This document shows positions 57,378 to 64,000 of a stretch of 64,000 bases of DNA, one piece after another; positions within the stretch are counted from its first letter, which is position 1, and each line of letters opens with the position of its first letter. This DNA comes from Porphyromonadaceae bacterium. GTDB lineage: Bacteria > Bacteroidota > Bacteroidia > Bacteroidales > Dysgonomonadaceae. The notes under the pieces were generated by a model, which worked only from the letters and a program-made list of their open reading frames with translations, had not been told where the DNA came from and did not search any database. Made by a program: the position numbers and the translations under genes. The stretch is from positions 17,797 through 81,796 of the forward strand of contig JAJFTO010000002.1 in NCBI GenBank assembly GCA_021372865.1, written 5' to 3'.

Positions 57378-58477
57378 AACAAAACAATAATTTACTGGTT
57401 CTGAAACGTCTGGATCGATATATAATCAAGAAATTTCTGGGCACTTATATTTTCATGATCATACTGATCATTTCCATCGCAGTGGTGTTCGACATCAACG
57501 AGAAAATTGATAAGTTCATGACCAACAACGCTTCATTGCATGATATTATCTTCCATTATTATCTGAATTTCATCCCTTTTTACACCAATCTTTTCAGCCC
57601 GTTATTTGTCTTCCTCGCCGTTATCTTCTTCACCTCCAAGATGGCAAACAATTCGGAGATTATCGCCATTCTTTCTAACGGCATCAGTTTTAAAAGAATG
57701 ATGAAACCTTATATGATTTCGGCACTTGTAATAGCTATCATCACGTTAATCTTTGGCAGTTACCTGATTCCGCCAGCCAATGCCACACGCATTGAGTTTG
57801 AACAAACCTATATTGATCCGCGAAAGAAAAAAACAGGCGACCGGGATATTCAGTTTAAAGTGGGACCGGGAACCATTGTCTACTTTGGCAATTTTGACAT
57901 GCCCAGCAAAACAGGCTATCAATTTTCCATCGATCACTTCGACAGCCTGCAACTCGTGTCAAGGCTCACTGCTCAGTCGATCCGCTACGTCTCGGCTTTT
58001 CAGTGGACGATCAACGACTATCAGATACGTGATTTCGACGGACTGAAAGAAACAATCACTCAGGGCTCTTCCATTGATACCACCCTGCAGATTGTGCCAA
58101 ACGATTTTATTATCGCCAACAGCGACCGGCAGATGATGACCTCGCCACAATTGCGACGCTATGTAAAAAGTCAGAAGGAACGCGGCATGGGTAACATTCA
58201 ATCGTTCCAGATTGAATATCATTCCCGCATTGCCTCGGTCTTCTCAGCCTTCATTCTCACCATCATTGGTGCCGCACTCTCGGCGAGAAAAGTAAAAGGA
58301 GGTATGGGATTAAATGTTGGCATCGGTCTGGCGCTGAGTATGGCTTATATCTTGTTTATGACCGTCAGCTCCACCTTCGCAGTAAAGGGAAGCATGAGTC
58401 CTTTTATTGCCGCCTGGATACCAAATGTAATTTTTCTGATCATCGCGTTGTATTTGTACAGAAGGGCGCCAAATTAA
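57374..58477 (+). CDS. LptF/LptG family permease
   Basis: This 367-residue protein has N-terminal membrane segments (FLGTYIFMIILIISIAVVF near 18-36, FYTNLFSPLFVFLAVIFF near 80, then a third), a periplasmic beta domain (about 145-260) and three C-terminal membrane segments (near 285-365). This is the LptF/LptG (YjgP/YjgQ) layout, the membrane part of the lipopolysaccharide exporter. The start at 57374 overlaps the tgt stop as ATGA. Which of F or G it is cannot be told. Confidence 0.88.
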   Translation: MKQNNNLLVLKRLDRYIIKKFLGTYIFMIILIISIAVVFDINEKIDKFMTNNASLHDIIFHYYLNFIPFYTNLFSPLFVFLAVIFFTSKMANNSEIIAILSNGISFKRMMKPYMISALVIAIITLIFGSYLIPPANATRIEFEQTYIDPRKKKTGDRDIQFKVGPGTIVYFGNFDMPSKTGYQFSIDHFDSLQLVSRLTAQSIRYVSAFQWTINDYQIRDFDGLKETITQGSSIDTTLQIVPNDFIIANSDRQMMTSPQLRRYVKSQKERGMGNIQSFQIEYHSRIASVFSAFILTIIGAALSARKVKGGMGLNVGIGLALSMAYILFMTVSSTFAVKGSMSPFIAAWIPNVIFLIIALYLYRRAPN

Positions 58478-58586
58478 GAAACTTTTAGAACTCAGCTATC
58501 AGCAGTCACACAACCCTGCCCTTCACACTGTTCATCGTAAAAGCTGATCGATGACAGCCGACAGTTGATTGCTAAAAATTTAAATT

Positions 58587-59393
58587 ATGAACCGAGCTTT
58601 ACTCATTTGTCTCTGTATTGCCGCCACAACCTTTTTGCAGGCTCAAACACGATATCCTGTAATTGTGATTGAGACCAACTATGGTACCATGAGGGCGATA
58701 TTGTATGACGACACACCACGGCATAGTGATCACTACCTGAAACTGATCAAAGAGGGATACTTTAACGGGACACTTTTTCACCGGGTGGTAAAAAATTTTG
58801 TGATCCAGGGAGGAGCGCAGGACTCACGCAACGCTCCAGCCGGCATTCAAATAGGGAGCGGCCGCACCGATATGGAGCTTATCCCAGAATTTCGTGAGAA
58901 CAGGTTCCACAAAAAAGGAGCACTTGCGGCTCCCCGGAAGGGTGACAACGAGAATCCGCAAAAGAAATCGGATGCCTCCCAATTTTATATCGTCCATGGA
59001 AAGGAATATACCCAGGGACGGCTCGACACCATGGAGATGGCAGTGAATATTCCCATCAAAAACCAGCTTATCCGCACCCACTACACACCGCATAAAGAGG
59101 AGCTGGCACGCTTGAAGGAGAGTAATCCGAGAGGTTTTAATGCGCTGCTCGATTCCGTGTTGGGCGTGGTGGATTCGCTCTATGCCCTGGCACCGGGAAA
59201 ATTCTTTCTGCCGGAAGGTTTGAAAGAAGCTTACACCACCTATGGTGGCCTGCACCACCTGGATGGTGAATACACTGTTTTCGGCGAAGTGACCGAGGGA
59301 CTGGATGTAATAGATAAAATCGCAGCCCTGCCTGTGGATGGCAACAGCCGACCAAAAACCGATGCGAAGATTATTCGGGTATATGTAGAATAA
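58587..59393 (+). CDS. Exported cyclophilin-type peptidyl-prolyl isomerase
   Basis: This 268-residue protein has a signal peptide ending FLQAQ and a cyclophilin fold with YFNGTLFHRVVKNFVIQGG near 53-71, SDASQFYIVHGKEYTQG near 130 and YTVFGEVTEGLDVIDKI near 230-246. An insertion of about 80 residues (about 145-220) before the last part is unusual for short cyclophilins but seen in Bacteroidota forms. It folds periplasmic proteins. Confidence 0.9.
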   Translation: MNRALLICLCIAATTFLQAQTRYPVIVIETNYGTMRAILYDDTPRHSDHYLKLIKEGYFNGTLFHRVVKNFVIQGGAQDSRNAPAGIQIGSGRTDMELIPEFRENRFHKKGALAAPRKGDNENPQKKSDASQFYIVHGKEYTQGRLDTMEMAVNIPIKNQLIRTHYTPHKEELARLKESNPRGFNALLDSVLGVVDSLYALAPGKFFLPEGLKEAYTTYGGLHHLDGEYTVFGEVTEGLDVIDKIAALPVDGNSRPKTDAKIIRVYVE

Positions 59394-59418
59394 TTATCTC
59401 CTCAGATTACCTTACCGA

Positions 59419-60192
59419 TTATTCAATATTTTTTCGAACCTCCTCGAGAAATCTCTTCATTCCTTCGCCGTCTTTCTGTTCAATGATGGTCAGTAACTCT
59501 TTGAGCTTCTCCCGTATTTTAGTCAGCTGACCGGGGGTATAGGGATTAAACAGGATTTCTCTCAGCAGGAAATCATCTTCCGACAGCAATCCCTGCGCAA
59601 TATTCATATGCTTTTTGAAAGTAGTTCCCGGCGCATCCTGGTGTTTCATCACAGACGCAAACACCAATGTAGACGCAAATGGGATGGAGAGGGAGTAGGC
59701 AATGGTCTCATCATGTTCCCTGAACGAATATTCAAATACATTCAATTTGAGATGATGATAGAGATCCCTGAAAAAGACCTTTCCCAGGTGCGATGATTCC
59801 GAGATGATGATGGCACTCTGCGTGCTCAGGTCGCTCAAACTGGCAAAGGTAGGGCCAAACATGGGATGAGTGGAGACATAGGGATGCGTGTGCTTTTTGT
59901 AAAACTCCTCCAACCCCGTTTTTACAGAGGCAATATCACTCAGGATGCAGGTGGACGGCAGATAAGGGAGTACCGATTCAAAGGCAGAAATGGTGTAGTT
60001 CAACGTAGCGGCATTAATCACCAGTTCCGGAGTAAAAGCCTCCACTTCTGCAGCATCGGTCATCCTTTGTGTATTGTAGATAAAACGCAATTTTCTGGGA
60101 TCAGTATCCAACACTGCCACTTCGTGATCAAAACTGAGCACATCGGCAAAAAAGGATCCCATTTTGCCGGCTCCAAGTATCAAAATTTTCAT
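59419..60192 (-). CDS. tyrA: Prephenate dehydrogenase
   Basis: This 257-residue protein has an N-terminal NAD(P)-binding fold (ILILGAGKMGSFFADVL) and a TyrA helical domain with STHPMFGPTF near 108. It makes the tyrosine precursor 4-hydroxyphenylpyruvate from prephenate. It is short for the family, with no ACT domain. It is last in the pheA-aminotransferase-aroG-tyrA operon, 26 bases after aroG. Confidence 0.9.
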   Translation of the reverse strand: MKILILGAGKMGSFFADVLSFDHEVAVLDTDPRKLRFIYNTQRMTDAAEVEAFTPELVINAATLNYTISAFESVLPYLPSTCILSDIASVKTGLEEFYKKHTHPYVSTHPMFGPTFASLSDLSTQSAIIISESSHLGKVFFRDLYHHLKLNVFEYSFREHDETIAYSLSIPFASTLVFASVMKHQDAPGTTFKKHMNIAQGLLSEDDFLLREILFNPYTPGQLTKIREKLKELLTIIEQKDGEGMKRFLEEVRKNIE

Positions 60193-60198
60193 CTGTTC

Positions 60199-60221
60199 GG
60201 TTGTTATTCAATTGTTATTCA
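60199..60221 (-). repeat. Two-unit TGAATAACAAC repeat upstream of tyrA
   Basis: This second copy of the repeat pair overlaps the DAHP synthase/chorismate mutase stop and lies 7 bases before the tyrA ATG. It is in the ribosome binding region of tyrA. Confidence 0.7.
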
Positions 60222-61304
60222 GTTGCTGTTTGGCTGTTTTTTCTCACGTTCCATGACTACCATTTGTTGACGCACCGATTCGGAGTGTATGGCCTCAAGT
60301 ACTTTCTTAATGAATTCGCCCGACATTTCCATGCGTTCACCCTGGTAAGCGCGGTCGGTCAGGATCTGATCGTATCGCTGTGTCTGCAAGATGGGCATGT
60401 TGTGCTCCAGTTTATAGTGTCCTATCTCACGCGAGACCCGCATACGTTTGGCCAGCAATTGCAAAAGGTCGTTGTCCAGGTCATCAATCTGATCGCGCAG
60501 AACCGACAAATCTTCGGTGGTTTGTACCGTATCACGGATTACCAGATTCTGAAGAATTTCCTTGAGCGCTGCCGGAGTAACCTGCTGCGCCTTATCGCTC
60601 CATGCTTCATCGGGAGCGCAGTGCGATTCGATGATTAATCCATCATAATTGAGATCCATCGCCTGCTGGCTGATCTTCTGTATAAGATTCCGTGCTCCGC
60701 CAATATGGCTTGGATCACAAAGAATTGGCAATGTTGGAAAACGCCGTTTCAGTTCAATGGGGATGTGCCACTGTGGAACATTGCGGTAAATTGTTTTGTC
60801 GGTGGTACTGAACCCTCTGTGAATCACACCCAGTTTGCGGATGCCTGCGTTGTAGAGGCGTTCCAACGCACCAATCCAAAGTTCCAGGTCGGGATTCACC
60901 GGATTTTTAATCAGTATGGGGATATCCACTCCCCTTAGGGTGTCGGCAATTTCCTGGACTGCAAAAGGATTGGCAGTAGTACGGGCACCAATCCAGAGTA
61001 TATCTATCCCATACTTTAGTGCCTCATAAACATGTTTCTCGGTGGCTACCTCGGTGGCCATATACATACCGGTCTCCTTTTCTGCCTGCATCATCCATTT
61101 CAGGGCAGGGCTCCCTATTCCTTCAAAGCCACCTGGTTTTGTGCGGGGCTTCCACACTCCAGCTCTATAGATTTTTACTCCGTTGGCCGCAAGCTGTCGG
61201 GCAGTAGTCATCACCTGTTCTTCTGTTTCGGCGCTGCAAGGTCCGGATATCACCAGTGGCCTCTTCGAATCTATGCCGGGTAATAAAATTGATTCAAATT
61301 CCAT
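60219..61304 (-). CDS. Bifunctional DAHP synthase/chorismate mutase
   Basis: This 361-residue protein has an N-terminal DAHP synthase domain (about 10-260, with RPLVISGPCSAETEEQV near 14-30, AGVWKPRTKPGGFEGIG near 48 and CDPSHIGGARNLI near 195). A C-terminal chorismate mutase helical domain follows (about 270-350, with LSVLRDQIDDLDNDLLQLLAKRM). It joins the first committed step of aromatic synthesis with chorismate to prephenate, so it feeds both pheA and tyrA. The C-terminus is basic and Gln/Asn-rich. Confidence 0.93.
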   Translation of the reverse strand: MEFESILLPGIDSKRPLVISGPCSAETEEQVMTTARQLAANGVKIYRAGVWKPRTKPGGFEGIGSPALKWMMQAEKETGMYMATEVATEKHVYEALKYGIDILWIGARTTANPFAVQEIADTLRGVDIPILIKNPVNPDLELWIGALERLYNAGIRKLGVIHRGFSTTDKTIYRNVPQWHIPIELKRRFPTLPILCDPSHIGGARNLIQKISQQAMDLNYDGLIIESHCAPDEAWSDKAQQVTPAALKEILQNLVIRDTVQTTEDLSVLRDQIDDLDNDLLQLLAKRMRVSREIGHYKLEHNMPILQTQRYDQILTDRAYQGERMEMSGEFIKKVLEAIHSESVRQQMVVMEREKKQPNSN

Positions 61305-61320
61305 ATCTTTATTGTTAGAC

Positions 61321-61344
61321 GGTTGTTATTCAGTTGTTATTCAA
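61321..61344 (-). repeat. Two-unit TGAATAACAAC repeat upstream of aroG-type gene
   Basis: On the minus strand a TGAATAACAAC unit is repeated in tandem here, 17 bases before the DAHP synthase ATG. A near-identical pair (one mismatch in 23 bases) lies at 60199-60221, directly before tyrA. See findings. Confidence 0.7.
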
Positions 61345-61466
61345 ATTTACGTTGTAAATTTCGATATTTGCTGCGCTCTGCAAAATTCAAACAAGCTTGA
61401 TTTGCACTCGCTTACCGCAATCATTCGTTCGTTGCGTGCGAAGCACTAATAGTGTGAAACAAATTA

Positions 61467-62639
61467 CTATTTTTTCTTTTGTAAATACGCTTCAATCCTT
61501 CTGTGGGCTTCCTGCATTTTCTCCACAGAGGAACCGAGTGAGATGCGGATAAACCGTTTTCCATTGCTGCCGAATATAGATCCCGGCGTGATAAAAACCC
61601 GGGCTTCGCTGAGTAGTTCATCCACCAGTGCTTCGCTTCCTGGCGACTCGTCGGGCAACTTACCCCAGACAAACAGACCCACCTGGCTTCTGTCGTATGA
61701 AGCATGCAACTGTTCCATAATTTTTTCTGCCCATATACGTCGTTCAGCATAGATGCGGTTCATGTCTGCATGCCAGGAAGCACTGTTCGACAACGCAGCC
61801 ACCGCCGCCAGCTGCATCGGCTTAAACTGACCGCTGTCGATATTGCTCTTGGCCTTGAGTACCCATTTTATAAACTGCGGGTTGGAAGCCAGCATCCCCA
61901 TGCGCCAGCCCGACATATTGTGCGACTTGCTCAATGAGTTCAGTTCGATGCAGATATCTTTGGCTCCGGTGACCGATAAGATGCTCATGGGTGCGTCGTT
62001 CAGGATGAAGCTGTAGGGATTATCATGACAAATGATGATGTCATGTTTTTTTCCAAAGGCGACCAGCTTCTCGAAAAGTGATACCGTGGCATTGGCTCCG
62101 GTGGGCATGTTCGGGTAGTTCACCCACATCAGCTTCACCCGAGTCAGATCCTGTTTCTCCAGTGCTTCAAAGTCGGGCTGCCATCCTTCATTCTCTTTCA
62201 AATCGTACTGAATGACGTGTGCTCTCAACAGGTTAGACACCGATGTATAGGTGGGGTAACCAGGGTTGGGTACCAGTACGGCATCCCCGAAATTCAAAAA
62301 TGTCATTGAAATATGAAGAATTCCTTCTTTCGATCCAATCAGCGGCAACACCTCCTCCTGTGTGAGCGACACGCCATAGATTTTTTCGTACCAGCCGGCA
62401 TATGCACGACGCAGTTCAGGTATACCTGTATAGGGCTGATAGGCATGCACATCGGGTCTTCGGGCGGTTTCACACAACGTATCGATGGTCTCCGGCGACG
62501 GCATCCGGTCGGGGGCTCCCACGGCCAGACTGATTACATCCTTGCCTTCGGCATTCATGCGGGCCACTTCAGCCAGTTTTACTGAAAAATAATATTCCTG
62601 TATGGACTTAATATGTTCGGCAGGTTCTATATGCATCAT
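61467..62639 (-). CDS. Class I/II aminotransferase of the aromatic operon
   Basis: This 390-residue PLP enzyme has the PLP lysine in SLSKSHNMSGWRMG near residue 240, VNYPNMPTGA near 175-184 and YQPYTGIPELRRAYAGWY near 70. It is a fold type I aminotransferase, like aspartate and LL-diaminopimelate aminotransferases. Its place between pheA and the DAHP synthase suggests transamination of phenylpyruvate and hydroxyphenylpyruvate, although sequence alone cannot separate this from other substrates. Its start overlaps the pheA stop by four bases. Confidence 0.85.
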   Translation of the reverse strand: MMHIEPAEHIKSIQEYYFSVKLAEVARMNAEGKDVISLAVGAPDRMPSPETIDTLCETARRPDVHAYQPYTGIPELRRAYAGWYEKIYGVSLTQEEVLPLIGSKEGILHISMTFLNFGDAVLVPNPGYPTYTSVSNLLRAHVIQYDLKENEGWQPDFEALEKQDLTRVKLMWVNYPNMPTGANATVSLFEKLVAFGKKHDIIICHDNPYSFILNDAPMSILSVTGAKDICIELNSLSKSHNMSGWRMGMLASNPQFIKWVLKAKSNIDSGQFKPMQLAAVAALSNSASWHADMNRIYAERRIWAEKIMEQLHASYDRSQVGLFVWGKLPDESPGSEALVDELLSEARVFITPGSIFGSNGKRFIRISLGSSVEKMQEAHRRIEAYLQKKK

Positions 62640-63523
62640 CTTAAATAGTTAATTATGTTCTCCTGATTTTCTGACACCTTATTCTCACGATATTTCTCTT
62701 CCCTGTATTCTCCCAGTATCTTCAGACCACTGATCAGGGGTAAAATCGCATCAATAGATTGTCGGTAACGATTATAATCACTGAAAGTAAGGTCAATATA
62801 AAACTGATATTCCCACTCCCTTCCGATGATCGGGAGCGACTGAATACGGGTGAGGTTGATGCCGTAAAACGACAATACCGAGAGCACATGGGACAAGCTA
62901 CCCTCAGAATGTGGCAACACAAATACCAGCGACGATTTGTTGATGTGATTGTCTTTCTGAATCTCATGCAGCATCTCTTCACGTGCAAGAATAAAAAAAC
63001 GGGTGAAATTACGTTTGTTTGTTTCTATTCCCTGCGCAAGGATTTCAAGTCCGTACATTTCTGCTGCAAGACTGCTGCAAATGGCAGCGGTACCAACCAA
63101 TCCTTTCTCCTGAATATCCTTTGCCGCCAGCGCAGTGTCGTCGTGCTCCACCACCCTGATTCCGGGAAGGGTATCGAGATAATCCTCGCACTGCATCAAC
63201 GCCATGGGATGTGACATCACCTCCCTGATATCATCGATTGTCTGTCCGGGGAGGGACGCCAATGAATGGGTAATACGCAGTTTATGCTCTCCAGCAATCT
63301 GCAGACTGTGCATCTTCAACAGGTCGTGATTCTTCAGTAAACTGCCGGCTATGGTATTTTCAATGGCCATTACACCCACCAGCTGCGGATCTTTTTCGGC
63401 CTCTGTAAAAATATCGCGAAAGGTATTACAGGCAACGATCTCCAGCTCTTCATCCCTGAAATACTCGCGGGCCGCGATTTCGTGATAAGCACCCAAACCA
63501 CCTTGTATTGCAACTCTTTTCAT
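62636..63523 (-). CDS. pheA: Prephenate dehydratase
   Basis: This 295-residue enzyme has the PDT domain (IQGGLGAYHEIAAREYF at the start, VGVMAIENTIAGSL near 66, and the TRF motif in NKRNFTRFFIL near 170) and a C-terminal ACT domain (about 195-275, SSLVFVLPHSEGSLSHVL), where Phe probably binds. The start at 63523 is the one just after the attenuator. A longer in-frame form from 63634 would run through the terminator hairpin and was rejected. Confidence 0.93.
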   Translation of the reverse strand: MKRVAIQGGLGAYHEIAAREYFRDEELEIVACNTFRDIFTEAEKDPQLVGVMAIENTIAGSLLKNHDLLKMHSLQIAGEHKLRITHSLASLPGQTIDDIREVMSHPMALMQCEDYLDTLPGIRVVEHDDTALAAKDIQEKGLVGTAAICSSLAAEMYGLEILAQGIETNKRNFTRFFILAREEMLHEIQKDNHINKSSLVFVLPHSEGSLSHVLSVLSFYGINLTRIQSLPIIGREWEYQFYIDLTFSDYNRYRQSIDAILPLISGLKILGEYREEKYRENKVSENQENIINYLR

Positions 63524-63539
63524 CTGTTCATTTTTTTGT

Positions 63540-63574
63540 AAAAAAAAATCCTGCCGTGTGATCGACAGGATTTT
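63540..63574 (-). terminator. Attenuator terminator ahead of pheA
   Basis: On the minus strand AAAATCCTGTC (63574-63564) pairs with GGCAGGATTTT (63555-63545) over 11 base pairs, with one G-U pair and an 8-base loop (GATCACAC). Nine T follow. It ends 16 bases before the pheA ATG and so lies inside the leader. This is a strong Rho-independent terminator in a place where only attenuation makes sense. Confidence 0.85.
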
Positions 63575-63617
63575 ATTTATCTGATATGACTTTTTAATTT
63601 CTTCTCTTTTTTGCATA

Positions 63618-63629
63618 TAAAATCCTGCC
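63618..63629 (-). promoter_or_regulatory. Antiterminator arm (first copy of GGCAGGATTTTA)
   Basis: This is an exact copy of the terminator's right arm, placed directly after the leader peptide stop. It can pair with the same AAAATCCTGTC segment over the same 11 bases, forming an antiterminator with a 44-base loop. The two pairings exclude each other. Confidence 0.8.
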
Positions 63630-63630
63630 T

Positions 63631-63687
63631 TCACCTACTAAAGTAAAAGTAAAACCAGAAAGAAAATGCAAATACCGAATTGTTCAT
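63631..63687 (-). CDS. pheL: Phe-rich leader peptide of the pheA operon
   Basis: This 18-codon reading frame codes for MNNSVFAFSFWFYFYFSR, with six Phe, two Tyr and one Trp. ATG is at 63687 and TGA ends at 63631, one base before the antiterminator arm. The composition and placement are those of an attenuation leader peptide: a ribosome stalled at Phe codons would leave the arm free to pair, whereas one reaching the stop codon would cover it. It is too short to be found by length alone. The symbol follows the enteric phe leader by analogy. Confidence 0.85.
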   Translation of the reverse strand: MNNSVFAFSFWFYFYFSR

Positions 63688-63696
63688 TGTAATTGT

Positions 63697-63725
63697 TCAC
63701 TTGAAATAATAAAACGATCCAAGTG
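63697..63725 (-). promoter_or_regulatory. Inverted repeat in the pheA leader
   Basis: TCACTTG and CAAGTGA (63697-63703 and 63719-63725) form a perfect 7-base inverted repeat with a 15-base spacer. It lies just after the likely transcription start and ends 10 bases before the leader ATG. It could be an RNA hairpin near the leader ribosome binding site or a DNA operator. Confidence 0.45.
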
Positions 63726-63732
63726 ACGGATG

Positions 63733-63762
63733 CAAATGTACAACATTTTTTATTTATACAAA
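63733..63762 (-). promoter_or_regulatory. Promoter of the pheA operon
   Basis: On the minus strand TTTG (63762-63759), 18 bases, then TACATTTG (63740-63733) match the Bacteroidota promoter. The transcript would begin near 63727, about 40 bases before the leader peptide ATG. Confidence 0.7.
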
Positions 63763-64000
63763 TAAAATGACAAAAAAATATGATTGCAATGTACAAAAAA
63801 TAATCGGTATTTTTTACTGAAGAAGCAGTTATATCGGACGAAAAGTTTATATTTGCACACATTAGTGGGCACTTTAAATTAAAAAACGATCTTTGAAATT
63901 ATTGTATATCGCATAGTTAGGCATCTTTTTTGAGCGTGACGATTTGAATTGAAAACTTGTTTTTAGCTTTGCCCAAAAGCAAGAAACAATGAATCAAGGG
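63763..64000 (+). other. Upstream region of a gene beyond the window
   Basis: No complete gene is visible on the plus strand here. TATATTTG at 63848-63855 is a candidate -7 box. A small hairpin (GCTTT/AAAGC, framed by CTTG/CAAG) lies at about 63951-63983. An ATG at 63989, after AAGAAACA, could begin a gene that runs off the edge (first residues MNQG). The long, about 130-base leader is unusual, and an RNA gene start just outside the window is also possible. Confidence 0.35.

Noticed and set aside
63524..63634. In-frame N-terminal extension of pheA (37 extra residues)
   Set aside because: It would translate straight through the terminator hairpin and T run. Prephenate dehydratases begin at the MKRVAIQGG motif, so the start is 63523.
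63638..63862. 74-residue frame on the minus strand over the leader region
   Set aside because: It overlaps the promoter and reads the leader in another frame; composition is low-complexity hydrophobic. The Phe-rich frame fits the attenuator geometry far better.

Overview
The window looks like a Bacteroidota chromosome, most likely order Bacteroidales near the Dysgonomonas/Proteiniphilum/Petrimonas group. The placement is an inference. It rests on the Bacteroidota-type promoters (TAnnTTTG at -7, often with TTTG about 18-20 bases upstream), the weak ribosome binding sites, and the gene families seen: long NusB, BatA-E with MoxR, NigD-like lipoprotein, DUF4294, DUF6242, DUF6089, two-domain Usp, and type II DAHP synthase/chorismate mutase. 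No rRNA, tRNA, insertion sequence, prophage integrase or CRISPR array was seen.

Bases 1-10033 hold the distal end of an extracellular contractile injection system (eCIS, phage-tail-like) locus. In order these are a 5'-truncated structural protein, a 1252-residue PKD-containing protein, the tape-measure protein, a DUF4157 protein with an HEAWH motif that is a good cargo candidate, an unrecognised 117-residue protein, and the AAA+ ATPase. This is the accessory part of the window.

The rest is core metabolism and envelope biology. 10-15 kb: comB, then rplY-pth-hslR and a GH20 hexosaminidase on the minus strand. 14.8-21 kb: nusB-yajC-ybbR-coaE, a winged-helix protein and a large FAD/FeS oxidoreductase. 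21-31 kb: YitT, LeuS, acyl-CoA synthetase, DUF4294, SulP and YgiQ. 31-36 kb: NigD-like, pyrE, prmC-recX-comF and ribD. 36-43 kb: an outer-membrane biogenesis run (DUF6242, DUF6089, uppS, bamA, two Skp/OmpH proteins). 43-54 kb: Usp, a small DNA-binding protein and the moxR-DUF58-batA-E-PAP2 operon. 54-59 kb: lipA-lipB, tgt-lptF/G and a cyclophilin.

Bases 59.4-63.8 kb hold a minus-strand aromatic amino acid operon: pheA, aminotransferase, DAHP synthase/chorismate mutase, tyrA. Ahead of pheA is the most striking signal in the window, a complete transcription attenuator. It has a promoter, an 18-codon leader peptide with six Phe, two Tyr and one Trp codons, and two copies of an 11-base arm that compete for the same partner to form either an antiterminator or a terminator ending in nine T. 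It appears to be a ribosome-stalling phe attenuator in a phylum where such regulation is little described.
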